Positions 45,706-54,432 of a stretch of DNA of 64,000 bases are shown one piece after another. The DNA is taken from positions 372,001 to 436,000 of the forward strand of contig NZ_CP081849.1 of assembly GCF_018982885.2 (NCBI RefSeq), written 5' to 3'. Every line of letters starts with the position of its first letter. Positions within the stretch are counted from its first letter, which is position 1. The notes under the pieces were generated by a model, which saw only the letters and a program-made list of their open reading frames with translations, did no database searches and was not told the origin of the DNA. This DNA is from Polymorphobacter megasporae (GTDB lineage: Bacteria; Pseudomonadota; Alphaproteobacteria; Sphingomonadales; Sphingomonadaceae). Made by a program: the position numbers and the translations under genes.

Positions 45706-47838
45706 GTGGCGGCACGGCGCGACGCCGTCGCCGCGATCTGGACGTGCCCGATGCACCCGCAGATCAGGCAGGACGGCCCCGGCGCTTGCCCGATCTGCGG
45801 GATGGCACTCGAGCCCAAGGAAGCGACGCTCGACGATAAGCCCAACCCCGAGCTGATCGACTTCACGCGGCGGCTGTGGGTCGCCGGCGCCCTGTCGATG
45901 CCGTTGTTGGTCGTATCGATGGGCGCCGAGATGTTCGGCTGGCACTTGTTCGCCGCGCCGACCTCGGCATGGGTCCAGCTCGCGCTGACCGCGCCGATCG
46001 TGCTGTGGGCGGGCGCGCCGTTCTTCGTCCGGGGCTGGACCTCGCTCGTCACCCGCCGCCTCAACATGTTCACGCTGATCGCGATCGGCGTTGGCGCGGC
46101 GTTCGCCTTCAGTCTCGCCGCGACATTGGTCCCCGGCATCTTTCCGACGGGCTTCCGCATGAAGGGTGGCGTGCCCGTCTACTACGAGGCCGCCGGCGTC
46201 GTCGTGACGTTGGTGCTGCTCGGTCAGGTCCTCGAACTCCGCGCCCGCGCCGCGACCGGCACTGCGATCCGCGCGCTGCTCAACCTCGCGCCCAAGACCG
46301 CGCATCGGGTCGCGGCCGATGGCAGCGAGAGCGTCGTCGCGCTCGCCGAAGTTCGCGCCGGCGACCGGCTTCGGATTAAGCCCGGCGAGGCGATCCCGGT
46401 CGACGGCATCGTCCTAGACGGCCTTTCGGCGGTCGACGAGTCGATGCTGACCGGCGAACCCGCGCCGGTCGAGAAAATGGCCGGCGCGACTGTCACCGGC
46501 GGCACTGTCAACGGCACCGGCAGCCTGCTGATGGAGGCCCGCGCCGTCGGTGGCGACACGATGCTCGCGCGGATCGTCCGAATGGTCGCCGCCGCCCAGC
46601 GCAGCCGCGCGCCGATCCAGGCGGTCGCCGATCGAGTGTCGGGCTGGTTCGTCCCCGGCGTCGTACTCGTCGCGGTCGTCACCTTCATCGTCTGGAGTTT
46701 GGTTGGTCCCGAACCGCGGCTCGGCCATGCCCTGCTTAACGCCATCGCCGTGCTGATCGTCGCGTGTCCGTGCGCGCTCGGCCTCGCGACGCCGATGTCG
46801 ATCATGGTCGCCGCCGGGCGCGGCGCGCAAGCGGGCGTGCTGATCAAGAACGCCGAAGCGCTCCAGGGCTTCGACGCGGTCGACACGCTGCTGGTCGACA
46901 AGACCGGCACGCTGACCGAGGGCAAGCCGCGTCTCGTCGCCGCCGTCCCGACGGACGGGTTCACCGAAGACAGCGTGATCGCAGCCGCCGCCGCGATCGA
47001 GGCGCAGTCCGAGCATCCGCTCGCGCAGGCGATCGTCGTCGCCGCGCGTGAGCGCAAGCTGGCGCTCGGCGCGGTAACGGACTTCGCGTCGCAGACCGGG
47101 CTCGGTATCAGCGGCGCGGTCGATGGCCGGGTCACCGTCGTCGGCAACGGCGCGCAGATGCGCCGCGTCGGCGTCGATCCGTGCTGCATGGAAGCCGCAG
47201 CCGACGCGCAGCGCAAGACCGGGGCGGGGACGCTGTTCGTCGCGGTCGACGGCAAGCTCGCCGGGTTTTTGGCGGTCGCAGATCCGATCCGCGCCGATGT
47301 CAGGCAGGCGATCGCCGCGCTCCGCGCCGATGGACTGCGGGTGATAATGCTTACCGGCGACGACGCGACGACCGCGAACGCGGTGGCCGCGGCAGTCGGC
47401 GGGCTCGACGACGTCCGCGCCGGACTCAAGCCCGAGGACAAGGCGCGGATCGTCGGCGAGCTCAAGGCCGGCGGCGCCAAGGTCGCGATGGCCGGCGACG
47501 GCATCAACGACGCCCCCGCGCTCGCCGCCGCCGACGTCGGGCTGGCGATGGGCACGGGCACCGACGTCGCGATCGAGAGCGCCGGCATGACGCTGACCAA
47601 AGGCGACATCTCGGCGATCGTCCGCGCGCGCAAGCTGTCGCAAGCGACGATGCGCAACATCCGCCAGAACCTGTTCTTCTCGTTCGTGTTCAACGGTATC
47701 GGCGTGCCGGTCGCGGCCGGCGTGCTCTATCCCGTCGCCGGCATCCTGTTGTCGCCGATGTTCGCCGGCGCGGCGATGGCGCTGTCGTCGCTGACGGTGG
47801 TCCTCAACGCGCTCCGGCTCAACCGGGTGAAGCTCTGA
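45706..47838 (+). CDS. heavy-metal P1B-type ATPase, copper-type (710 aa)
   Basis: A metal-exporting P-type ATPase. The N-terminus carries a heavy-metal-binding HMBD segment ([10 protein letters not shown] and [12 protein letters not shown]) instead of HMA domains. Eight helices follow, with the CPC metal site ([12 protein letters not shown]), the phosphorylation loop [11 protein letters not shown], the SEHPLAQAI motif of the nucleotide domain, and [12 protein letters not shown]. The last helices ([17 protein letters not shown]) match the Cu(I) subgroup, so copper or silver export is likely. The start is GTG at 45706. It may be cotranscribed with the next gene (61 bases away). Confidence 0.93.
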   Translation: MAARRDAVAAIWTCPMHPQIRQDGPGACPICGMALEPKEATLDDKPNPELIDFTRRLWVAGALSMPLLVVSMGAEMFGWHLFAAPTSAWVQLALTAPIVLWAGAPFFVRGWTSLVTRRLNMFTLIAIGVGAAFAFSLAATLVPGIFPTGFRMKGGVPVYYEAAGVVVTLVLLGQVLELRARAATGTAIRALLNLAPKTAHRVAADGSESVVALAEVRAGDRLRIKPGEAIPVDGIVLDGLSAVDESMLTGEPAPVEKMAGATVTGGTVNGTGSLLMEARAVGGDTMLARIVRMVAAAQRSRAPIQAVADRVSGWFVPGVVLVAVVTFIVWSLVGPEPRLGHALLNAIAVLIVACPCALGLATPMSIMVAAGRGAQAGVLIKNAEALQGFDAVDTLLVDKTGTLTEGKPRLVAAVPTDGFTEDSVIAAAAAIEAQSEHPLAQAIVVAARERKLALGAVTDFASQTGLGISGAVDGRVTVVGNGAQMRRVGVDPCCMEAAADAQRKTGAGTLFVAVDGKLAGFLAVADPIRADVRQAIAALRADGLRVIMLTGDDATTANAVAAAVGGLDDVRAGLKPEDKARIVGELKAGGAKVAMAGDGINDAPALAAADVGLAMGTGTDVAIESAGMTLTKGDISAIVRARKLSQATMRNIRQNLFFSFVFNGIGVPVAAGVLYPVAGILLSPMFAGAAMALSSLTVVLNALRLNRVKL

Positions 47839-47899
47839 TCACCGGCTGGCGATCTTTGACTGTGCCGGACACGGCCTGCCGCGACAAGGATGCCCGCCG

Positions 47900-48517
47900 A
47901 TGACACAGCGCATGCACGAGCTGGCCGCTGAGATCGTCCGCCTGCAGGTCGAGCTCGACCGCGAAATCAATAAACGGCGCGACCAGCTCGGGTTTCGCCT
48001 CCATGCCGGGCTCGTCGAGTTCGCGAGCGATGTGACTGTCGAACATCGTCGCCTGAGGGTTGGCGTCGCCCAATTCATGGCGCAGGCCCAGCTCGGAACG
48101 GTGCTGAGCGCACCGCTGATCTATTCGCTGATCGTCCCATTCATCGTCATCGATGCGTGGGTGAGCCTGTATCAAGCGATTTGTTTCCGCGTATACGCAA
48201 TCCAGCAGGTACGACGCGCCGACTTCATCTCGCTCGACCGCCGCCATCTCACCTACCTTAACAGCATCGAGGCGTTGAACTGCATGTTCTGCGGCTATGG
48301 CAACGGCGTGATCGCCGACGTCCGCGAGGTGGCGGGTCGCACCGAGCAGTATTGGTGCCCGATCAAGCACGCTATGCGGGTCGCCGACCCGCACCTGCGC
48401 TATTATGAGTTCCTCGAATACGGCGACGCGGCGGGCTACCGCAGCCGTCTCGACGCGTTCCGGGAACGCCTTCGGGCGGCGGCACCGGCTGATGGCGCGG
48501 CACCGCCAGCATCGTGA
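47900..48517 (+). CDS. conserved protein with NCMFCGY motif (205 aa)
   Basis: A small protein with a charged N-terminal helix, one or two hydrophobic segments (APLIYSLIVPFIVIDAWVSL), and a conserved-looking block NCMFCGYGNGVIADVREVAG followed by RTEQYWCPIKHA. Three cysteines and a histidine in that block suggest a metal or cofactor site. I have seen this block in unannotated proteobacterial proteins but know no function. Downstream of the metal ATPase by 61 bases and convergent with the flavoenzyme operon (3-base gap). Membrane association is inferred. Confidence 0.6.
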   Translation: MTQRMHELAAEIVRLQVELDREINKRRDQLGFRLHAGLVEFASDVTVEHRRLRVGVAQFMAQAQLGTVLSAPLIYSLIVPFIVIDAWVSLYQAICFRVYAIQQVRRADFISLDRRHLTYLNSIEALNCMFCGYGNGVIADVREVAGRTEQYWCPIKHAMRVADPHLRYYEFLEYGDAAGYRSRLDAFRERLRAAAPADGAAPPAS

Positions 48518-48520
48518 TGG

Positions 48521-49627
48521 TCAGCTTTGCTCGCCGAGCGTCGGATAATCGGTGTAGCCGTGCGCGCCGCCTCCGTAGAGGGTTTCGCGGCTCATCAGCG
48601 AATTGAGCGGGGCGTCCTCGCGGAGCCGGCGGACGAGGTCGGGATTGGCGATGAACAGCCGGCCGAACGACACGAGGTCGGCGCGGCGGCTGGTCATCTC
48701 GTTGATCGCCATCTCGCGATCATAGCCGTTGTTGACCATCCACGCACCGTGGAAGCGGTCGCGGAGTGCAGAATAATCGAACGGGATATTGTCGCGCGCG
48801 CCGCCGGTTGCCCCCTCGACGACATGTACATAGGCGAGGCCGAAGGCATCGAGCGCTTCGACGACGTGCTCGAATAGCGGCTGCGGGTTGCTGTCCTTCG
48901 AATCACCGGCCGGCGACACCGGCGACAGCCGTACGCCGAGCCGTCCCGCGCTGATTTCGGCGGCGACGGCCGTGGTGACTTCGATCAAAAGCCTCGCGCG
49001 GTTGGCGACCGAGCCGCCGTAAGCATCGGTGCGATGGTTGGTGCCGTCGCGCAGGAACGCGTCGAGCAGGTAGCCATGAGCGCCGTGCAGCTCGACGCCG
49101 TCGAACCCGGCATCGATGGCGCAACGCGCGGCGTGACGGAAATCGGCGACGATCCCGGGGAGTTCGTCGAGCCGCAGCGCGCGCGGCGTCGAGACGTCGA
49201 CAAAACCTTCGGCGGCGACATAGGTCTTGGCGTCGGCGCGAATGTTCGACGGGCCGACCGGTGGCTCGCCGTTCTGGAAGACGCTATGCGAGATCCGGCC
49301 GCAGTGCCACAGCTGGATGACGATGACCCCGCCCTTGGCATGGACCGCGTCGGTGACGACCTTCCACCCCGCGACCTGCTCGTCGGTGTAGCAGCCCGGC
49401 GTGTCGGAATAACCTTGCGCCTGCGCCGACACCTGCGTCGCCTCGGCGATAATCAGGCCTGCAGTGGCGCGCTGGGAATAATATTCGGCGGCGAACTTGC
49501 TGGGCACCAGCCCCGGGCCGGCGCGGTTGCGGGTCAGTGGGGCCATGACGATGCGGTTGGCGAGCCGAAGCTCGCCAACGGCGACGGGCTCGAACAGCGA
49601 CTGAGCGGCGACGTCGATATCGGTCAT
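48521..49627 (-). CDS. Old Yellow Enzyme-type alkene reductase (368 aa)
   Basis: An FMN-dependent ene-reductase of the Old Yellow Enzyme family (NemA-like). It begins LFEPVAVGELRLANRIVMAP. The substrate-binding segment is FDGVELHGAHGYLLDAFLRD, and the FMN phosphate region is DLVSFGRLFIANPDLVRRL. It reduces activated C=C bonds, and many relatives reduce nitro-compounds or quinones. The start ATG overlaps the stop of the TrxR-like gene (ATGA), making it the third gene of a translationally coupled flavoenzyme operon. It is normal in length. Confidence 0.92.
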   Translation of the reverse strand: MTDIDVAAQSLFEPVAVGELRLANRIVMAPLTRNRAGPGLVPSKFAAEYYSQRATAGLIIAEATQVSAQAQGYSDTPGCYTDEQVAGWKVVTDAVHAKGGVIVIQLWHCGRISHSVFQNGEPPVGPSNIRADAKTYVAAEGFVDVSTPRALRLDELPGIVADFRHAARCAIDAGFDGVELHGAHGYLLDAFLRDGTNHRTDAYGGSVANRARLLIEVTTAVAAEISAGRLGVRLSPVSPAGDSKDSNPQPLFEHVVEALDAFGLAYVHVVEGATGGARDNIPFDYSALRDRFHGAWMVNNGYDREMAINEMTSRRADLVSFGRLFIANPDLVRRLREDAPLNSLMSRETLYGGGAHGYTDYPTLGEQS

Positions 49628-50610
49628 GACAACTCCATGGCGGGCCGCGCCTGCATCGTTCCGGGCGGCGCTCCGTTGCCTGGTGGCATATGAGAGATCG
49701 TCGTTACAACGTCCTTTGAGGCGAGAATGGCAACGGCCCGAGGGAGGCTGTTATGGATCGCCGTGGCTGCGATCGCCGCCTCACCAGCGGCGACGCTAAT
49801 CTGGTTGAGGCCTCGGACGAGGTCGCCGGCAGCATATAATCCGGGAACCGAGGTTTGCTGATGCTCGTCAGTATAGAGACGCCCGGCGGCATCGACCCGC
49901 GCGCCGACAGCGGCTGCGAGCGCACCCTGCGGCGTTGTCCCGAACGCCGAATAGACGACGTCGAAGCGATGCTGCCTGCCGTCCTCGGCGGTGAGCACGG
50001 TAACGCCATCCTGATCGATCCCGACCGAGCCGATAATGACGTGGCTGACGTGGATATCCACTGCCTGTAAGGCCGCCCGCGTCAGAGATAATAAGCTCGC
50101 GGTCTCCGCCGCGGTCAAGAGCAGCGTGATCCGCGCCGAATAAGTGCGCAGGAACAATACGGCGATCGACTTGTCGATTGCCTCATAGCCGTCGCAGATC
50201 GGGCAGGTCCGGATCAGGCCGCGCTTCACCGCATCGGCGAGGTGCGCCAGCGGCGGCTTGTTCTCGACGACGCCGCTGGCGAGCAGCACCGAGCGCGCCG
50301 TCCGCGACGTGCCGGCGTATCTAACCGTGAACAGCCCGTCGGCATCGAGGGTCAATGTGTCGATCGTCCCGTGCTCGATGCTGGCACCGTAGCAGTGTGC
50401 CTGAGTGCGCATCAGGTCGAGCAGTACGGGGCCGCCGACGCCGGCAGGAAATCCCGGTACATTGCGGCTGCGCGTGATCCACTCAGCGCGGCTCCAGCCC
50501 TTGTCGACGACGGTCACGCGTCGACGGAAGCGGCCAAGATAGGTCGCCGCCGTCAGACCGGCCGGGCCGCCACCGATAATCAGGCAGTCGAGTGGGACGG
50601 TGTCGAGCAT
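49624..50610 (-). CDS. thioredoxin-reductase-like flavoprotein (328 aa)
   Basis: A two-dinucleotide-domain NAD(P)H/FAD oxidoreductase. The FAD fingerprint is CLIIGGGPAGLTAATYLGRF and the C-terminal FAD motif is VPGLYAAGDLVRGLNQISVA. The redox-active pair occurs as RTCPICDGYEA (CxxC), the position used by thioredoxin reductases, though the surrounding sequence is not that of a housekeeping TrxB. The start at 50610 shares one base with the stop of the upstream FAD gene (TGATG), and its stop overlaps the Old Yellow Enzyme start. It probably supplies reducing power within this operon; its partner thioredoxin is not in the window. Confidence 0.85.
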   Translation of the reverse strand: MLDTVPLDCLIIGGGPAGLTAATYLGRFRRRVTVVDKGWSRAEWITRSRNVPGFPAGVGGPVLLDLMRTQAHCYGASIEHGTIDTLTLDADGLFTVRYAGTSRTARSVLLASGVVENKPPLAHLADAVKRGLIRTCPICDGYEAIDKSIAVLFLRTYSARITLLLTAAETASLLSLTRAALQAVDIHVSHVIIGSVGIDQDGVTVLTAEDGRQHRFDVVYSAFGTTPQGALAAAVGARVDAAGRLYTDEHQQTSVPGLYAAGDLVRGLNQISVAAGEAAIAATAIHNSLPRAVAILASKDVVTTISHMPPGNGAPPGTMQARPAMELS

Positions 50611-52097
50611 CACGCAGCCGCCAACTCTTTGGCCGGACTCACCTCGCGGGCTTCGGCTGCCGCATTCCGGCCGGCGATCCGGCCGAAGGCGAAGCACTCG
50701 CCGATGTTGCCGCCACCTTGGTAGAGGAACGAATAGATCGAACCGAGCTCCCCCGCCGAATAGAGCCGTCCGATCGGCTCGCCGTCGACGCCGATCACCT
50801 GCGCGTGCTCGTTGCGGCGCGGACCGCCCTGTGTGTTCACGAAGGCCGGGGTCAGTTCCATGGCATAATAAGGCGGGACGGCGAGCGGGGCCATCTCATT
50901 CGCGGCTCGGTCCCAGTCGGCGTCGCTGCCGGCGGTCGCGAACCCGTCGAACCGGGCAACGCTGGCTTCCAGAGCTGCTGCGGGAATGTCGATCAGTGCG
51001 GCCAGTTCGCCGAACGTATCGGCCCGCTTGATCCAGCCCTTTGCAACCTCGCGGAGATTGTCGTCGCTCCAGTTATAAAGATTGCCGTGGCTGACATCCC
51101 AGTCGGCCGCAGCCTTGCCGATGTGGCCCGATTTGCGAAAGGCGTTATCGAAGATCATGTAGATGGGGACCGGCAGGACCTGCTGACCCCACTCGCCGTG
51201 CCGCTTGACCTTGCCGTGCAGGTCGCCAGTGAGGCAGGGATCACCTTCCATCGTGAAGCGCGATCCATCGCCGGCGACGAAGAGGTAACTCTTGCCGTGC
51301 GGCAGGTTGAGCCACTGCGCGACGGCGATCTCGGGGGCCTTGAACGACAGCAGCGGGCCTGAGATGTTATTCATGTGCCAGAGCTGGGCCCCGACCTCGA
51401 GGCCCATCCGGATGCCGTCGCCGGTGTTATTGGGTGTGCCGTTTGGAAAGATGCGGGGCAGGCCGTCGACGTAGTTCCGGACCATCGCCGGATTATTCTC
51501 GAAGCCGCCGCACGTGAGGATAACGGCGCGGGTTGCCTTGATGGCGACGCGCTTGCCGCCCTGTTCGGTTATGACGCCGACGATGTCGTCGCCCGCTTTC
51601 ACCAGATTAACTGCGGGGGATTCGTAAAGTACGTCGATGTCGCGCGCGGCGACAGCGGCCTCGACGACACGCCACAGGCGTTCGCCGCCCATCGGGCCGG
51701 GACCGTTCATCAGCACGCGAACGCATTCCGACCCTGCCATCTCGGGAAACTCGATAGACGGCAAGTCGAACGGCGTCATGCCGAGATCTTCGAGCCAGGC
51801 GCGGTTCGCATGCATCTCGGTCGCCCATACGTCGACCATCGTGTTGGAAATGTCATCCATGTAGGGCCCGGCCAGCGCACGGAAATACGCCTTGCCGAGG
51901 GCAATATCGTTCGGCCAGAAGACGAGATTGGCGGAAACCCGGCTGTTGCCGCCCTTGTCAGTTTCGGGAGCTTTTTCGAGCAGCAGGACTTTCGCCCCCG
52001 CCTCGCAGGCAGTGATCGCGGCAGTAGCCCCGGCGAAGCCGTAGCCGACGACGATGACGTCATACTCGCTCGACCAGATCGGCAAGGTTTCGCGCAT
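50610..52097 (-). CDS. FAD-dependent reductase/dehydrogenase, fumarate-reductase fold (495 aa)
   Basis: A flavoprotein of the FAD_binding_2 family (fumarate reductase flavoprotein / 3-ketosteroid dehydrogenase-like). The N-terminus carries DVIVVGYGFAGATAAITACE. The C-terminus has NTQGGPRRNEHAQVIGVDG and the GELGSIYSFLYQGGGNIGEC FAD loop. No signal peptide or heme-binding motifs are present, so it is soluble. Start ATG at 52097 follows GGAG at a good distance. It heads the coupled operon with the TrxR-like and Old Yellow Enzyme genes, suggesting reductive handling of an unsaturated substrate. The shared regulatory motif lies 92 bases upstream. Confidence 0.85.
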   Translation of the reverse strand: MRETLPIWSSEYDVIVVGYGFAGATAAITACEAGAKVLLLEKAPETDKGGNSRVSANLVFWPNDIALGKAYFRALAGPYMDDISNTMVDVWATEMHANRAWLEDLGMTPFDLPSIEFPEMAGSECVRVLMNGPGPMGGERLWRVVEAAVAARDIDVLYESPAVNLVKAGDDIVGVITEQGGKRVAIKATRAVILTCGGFENNPAMVRNYVDGLPRIFPNGTPNNTGDGIRMGLEVGAQLWHMNNISGPLLSFKAPEIAVAQWLNLPHGKSYLFVAGDGSRFTMEGDPCLTGDLHGKVKRHGEWGQQVLPVPIYMIFDNAFRKSGHIGKAAADWDVSHGNLYNWSDDNLREVAKGWIKRADTFGELAALIDIPAAALEASVARFDGFATAGSDADWDRAANEMAPLAVPPYYAMELTPAFVNTQGGPRRNEHAQVIGVDGEPIGRLYSAGELGSIYSFLYQGGGNIGECFAFGRIAGRNAAAEAREVSPAKELAAA

Positions 52098-52419
52098 GAT
52101 GGATCTCCAGCGGGTGCGGCGCGCCGCACTACTGCGAAACGCCGGACTCATAATCGCAACCTAGCGGCGCCCGGCCCACAACCAGGAGCATCGGAAACTA
52201 CTTACTTTGTCTCGGTCTCGTCCGCGGCTCCCGCTGGCGCAGCAATCCTCGGGGTCAGGTTCGGACTAACCGAGAGAAGTATGCCGGCTCCTCACTCGCT
52301 CGAACACGCCTAGGTAATTTCCGACGCTGCCGCGCACCCATCCCACCGCATAAATCCAGAACAACGATCGGCGCTGCCGCCCGCGCTCGGACGCATCGAA
52401 TGATCGACTGGAGGACGCT
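52098..52419. other. divergent control region, flavoenzyme operon / BON gene
   Basis: About 320 bases. It contains the minus-strand motif GTAAGTAGTTTCCGATG at 52189-52205. GGAGGA precedes the BON gene start. No gene seen. Confidence 0.45.
52189..52205 (-). promoter_or_regulatory. shared motif GTRRGTAGTWTCCG, site 2
   Basis: On the minus strand, GTAAGTAGTTTCCGATG, 92 bases upstream of the FAD reductase start and 215 upstream of the divergent BON gene. Confidence 0.55.
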
Positions 52420-53070
52420 ATGCTGACCGACAAGCAATTGCAGAACAATGTGCTGGCCGAACTCGACTGGGCACCCGACGTTGCTGCCGCGCACCTTGGA
52501 GTCAGCGCGCGCGACGGGATCGTTACGCTGAGCGGACAGGTCGGCAGCTACGCCGAAAAGCACGCCGCGGAAACCGCCGTGCGCCACGTCCACGGCGTCA
52601 AGGGCGTCGCCGAGGCAATCGAAGTGCTGTTACCCTTCGACCGCCAGCGGACCGACGCGGAGATTGCGGCTGCCGTCATCGACCGCCTCGCCTGGGACGT
52701 GTCGGTCCCGCACGATGCGCTGACTGTGGTCGTCGAACACGGCCAGGTGACGATCGGTGGTGACGTCGAGTGGCATTACGAGCGCGACGCCGCCGAGCAG
52801 GATATCCGACGCCTGATGGGCGTGACCGGCGTCGTCAATCGGATCGAAGTCAGGCCAACCACGACTGCCGAGCAAATCGGCGACGACATCACCCACGCGT
52901 TGCACCGCTCGTACTTCTTCGATCCCAAGACGATCGCGGTGACCGCGGTCGACGGCCGCGTCGAGCTGACTGGTTCCGTCAAGTCGTGGAACGACTGGGA
53001 GACCGCTGCCGCGACCGCCTGGGGAGCGCCGGGCGTCCGCGCGGTCGACAACCGTATCACGATCATCTGA
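52420..53070 (+). CDS. triple BON-domain protein (216 aa)
   Basis: Three consecutive BON domains cover the protein: residues about 5-70 (GIVTLSGQVGSYAEKHAAET), 75-145 (GQVTIGGDVEWHYERDAAE) and 148-216 (GRVELTGSVKSWNDWETAAA). Each shows the G-x-V-x-L-x-G-x-V core and a following helix. There is no signal peptide, so it is probably cytosolic, unlike OsmY. GGAGGA lies seven bases upstream of the ATG. BON proteins bind phospholipids or other hydrophobic ligands and are induced by stress. The next gene, a universal stress protein, starts 32 bases downstream, probably in the same operon. Confidence 0.88.
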   Translation: MLTDKQLQNNVLAELDWAPDVAAAHLGVSARDGIVTLSGQVGSYAEKHAAETAVRHVHGVKGVAEAIEVLLPFDRQRTDAEIAAAVIDRLAWDVSVPHDALTVVVEHGQVTIGGDVEWHYERDAAEQDIRRLMGVTGVVNRIEVRPTTTAEQIGDDITHALHRSYFFDPKTIAVTAVDGRVELTGSVKSWNDWETAAATAWGAPGVRAVDNRITII

Positions 53071-53102
53071 GCTCGCAGGCGAACCAACCGATCGGACCGG
53101 AT

Positions 53103-53945
53103 ATGAGTTATGGGACGCTTCTCGTGCATCTCCAGATCGGTTGCCTGAATTCGGGGCTGCTGAATATCGCTCGCGACTTGGCGCCACGGTACGACTCAAG
53201 GGTAATCGGCATCGCCGCTGGCCGGCCCTTGGACTTCGGTGCGACCGACGGATTTGCGGGCGGCATGGTCTATATTTCGGGCGAAGCCATCCAGCAGGAT
53301 CGCGACGAGTTCGATCGCGAGATCGCGGCCGCCGAAGCAGAATTTCACGCCGCTCTGAGCGGACGGGTCAGTGCCATCGAATGGCGTTCCTCGGTGACCT
53401 ACGAGGCGCTCAGCGATTGCCTCGTTCGACAGGCCCGGAGCGCCGACCTGATCGTGAGCAACATGTCGTCGCGCGGTATCGACCCGTCGCGTCGGGTCGA
53501 TACGGGCGACTTCGTGATGCGCGCCGGACGTCCGGTACTGATTGTGCCCCGGACGTTGACATCGCTCGACCTCGACCATGTTCTTGTCGCCTGGAAGGAC
53601 ACGCGCGAGGCTCGGCGCGCGGTGGCGGACGCACTGCCCCTGCTGAAACAGGCGGCCCGCGTTACCGTTCACGAAATTGCTGCCGAGGTCGATCTTGCTT
53701 CGGCCCGCACGCACGTCGATGATGTCAGCGCATGGCTTGCCCGGCATGGGATCGTTGCGGAAACGAGTGTCTCGACGTGTCGCCACGGCGATGCTGCTCA
53801 CCTAGATGCGATCGCTATTGAGCTGAGCGCAGGCGTCATCGTCGCGGGGGTCTACGGCCACAACCGGATGCGCGAATGGGTATTTGGCGGCGTGACCCGC
53901 GACCTGCTGCTGGTCGAGAACCGCTGCGCCCTGGTCTCACACTGA
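53103..53945 (+). CDS. universal stress protein, two-domain UspA type (280 aa)
   Basis: A tandem-UspA protein. The ATG at 53103 begins MSYGTLLVHLQIGCLNSGLL. The first half is a divergent Usp domain; the second (from about VLVAWKDTREARRAV) ends with GVYGHNRMREWVFGGVTRDL, which matches the G-2x-G-9x-G(S/T) ATP-binding signature. It is cytosolic and likely binds ATP. It lies 32 bases after the BON gene. Usp proteins accumulate under starvation, oxidative or low-oxygen stress, consistent with the block. Confidence 0.9.
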   Translation: MSYGTLLVHLQIGCLNSGLLNIARDLAPRYDSRVIGIAAGRPLDFGATDGFAGGMVYISGEAIQQDRDEFDREIAAAEAEFHAALSGRVSAIEWRSSVTYEALSDCLVRQARSADLIVSNMSSRGIDPSRRVDTGDFVMRAGRPVLIVPRTLTSLDLDHVLVAWKDTREARRAVADALPLLKQAARVTVHEIAAEVDLASARTHVDDVSAWLARHGIVAETSVSTCRHGDAAHLDAIAIELSAGVIVAGVYGHNRMREWVFGGVTRDLLLVENRCALVSH

Positions 53946-54081
53946 CCAAGTGAAAGGCGCCGAGTAGCGCAATTCAGAAGACTGACGCGCTGGACGGCGA
54001 GCTCTCGGCAAGACCGGAGAGATCAACGCTCGGAGGTATTTAAACTACGACGGCCGTGTCCCGAATAAAATGACGTGGGCT

Positions 54082-54096
54082 GTGAGTAGTATCCGA
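54082..54096 (+). promoter_or_regulatory. shared motif GTRRGTAGTWTCCG, site 3
   Basis: GTGAGTAGTATCCGA, 28-58 bases upstream of the small protein start codons at 54125 or 54155. Confidence 0.5.
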
Positions 54097-54154
54097 ACCA
54101 CGACAGCCTGGGCCAGGCGACCTAATGTTTAGGAGAGCGAAGGGGATTAGTGCC

Positions 54155-54322
54155 ATGTTTCGAGACGATACTGACGAGATCTATCTTCGCGGTCGTGTCC
54201 GCGAATCCCGCGAAATGGCAAAGAATGCGACAGACCCGCGCGCCGCGCTGGCACACGAACAGATGCACCGTGGCTACGTCGCCCGCCTCGCCGCATTGGA
54301 ACGTCGTTCCGGACCGGTCTGA
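54155..54322 (+). CDS. small charged helical protein (55 aa)
   Basis: A short protein rich in Arg, Ala and Glu: MFRDDTDEIYLRGRVRESRE, then MHRGYVARLAALERRSG. Predicted all-helical and cytosolic. An upstream in-frame ATG at 54125 would add ten residues. Similar short proteins are common as hypothetical genes in sphingomonads, and no function is known. The shared regulatory motif directly precedes it, which supports it being a real, regulated gene. Confidence 0.5.
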   Translation: MFRDDTDEIYLRGRVRESREMAKNATDPRAALAHEQMHRGYVARLAALERRSGPV

Positions 54323-54432
54323 GTGACGGGTTTCCAGGTAGAACCGGATCGCGTTGATCCGGCAGTTTCTGCGTCAACAGGATCGGCGCACAGCCGTCGG
54401 TACCCACGTACGCCGACACTACGGAGTGACCG

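Noticed and set aside
46224-47693. Very long minus-strand frames across the metal ATPase
   Set aside because: Antisense to a fully conserved P-type ATPase; typical GC-rich shadow.
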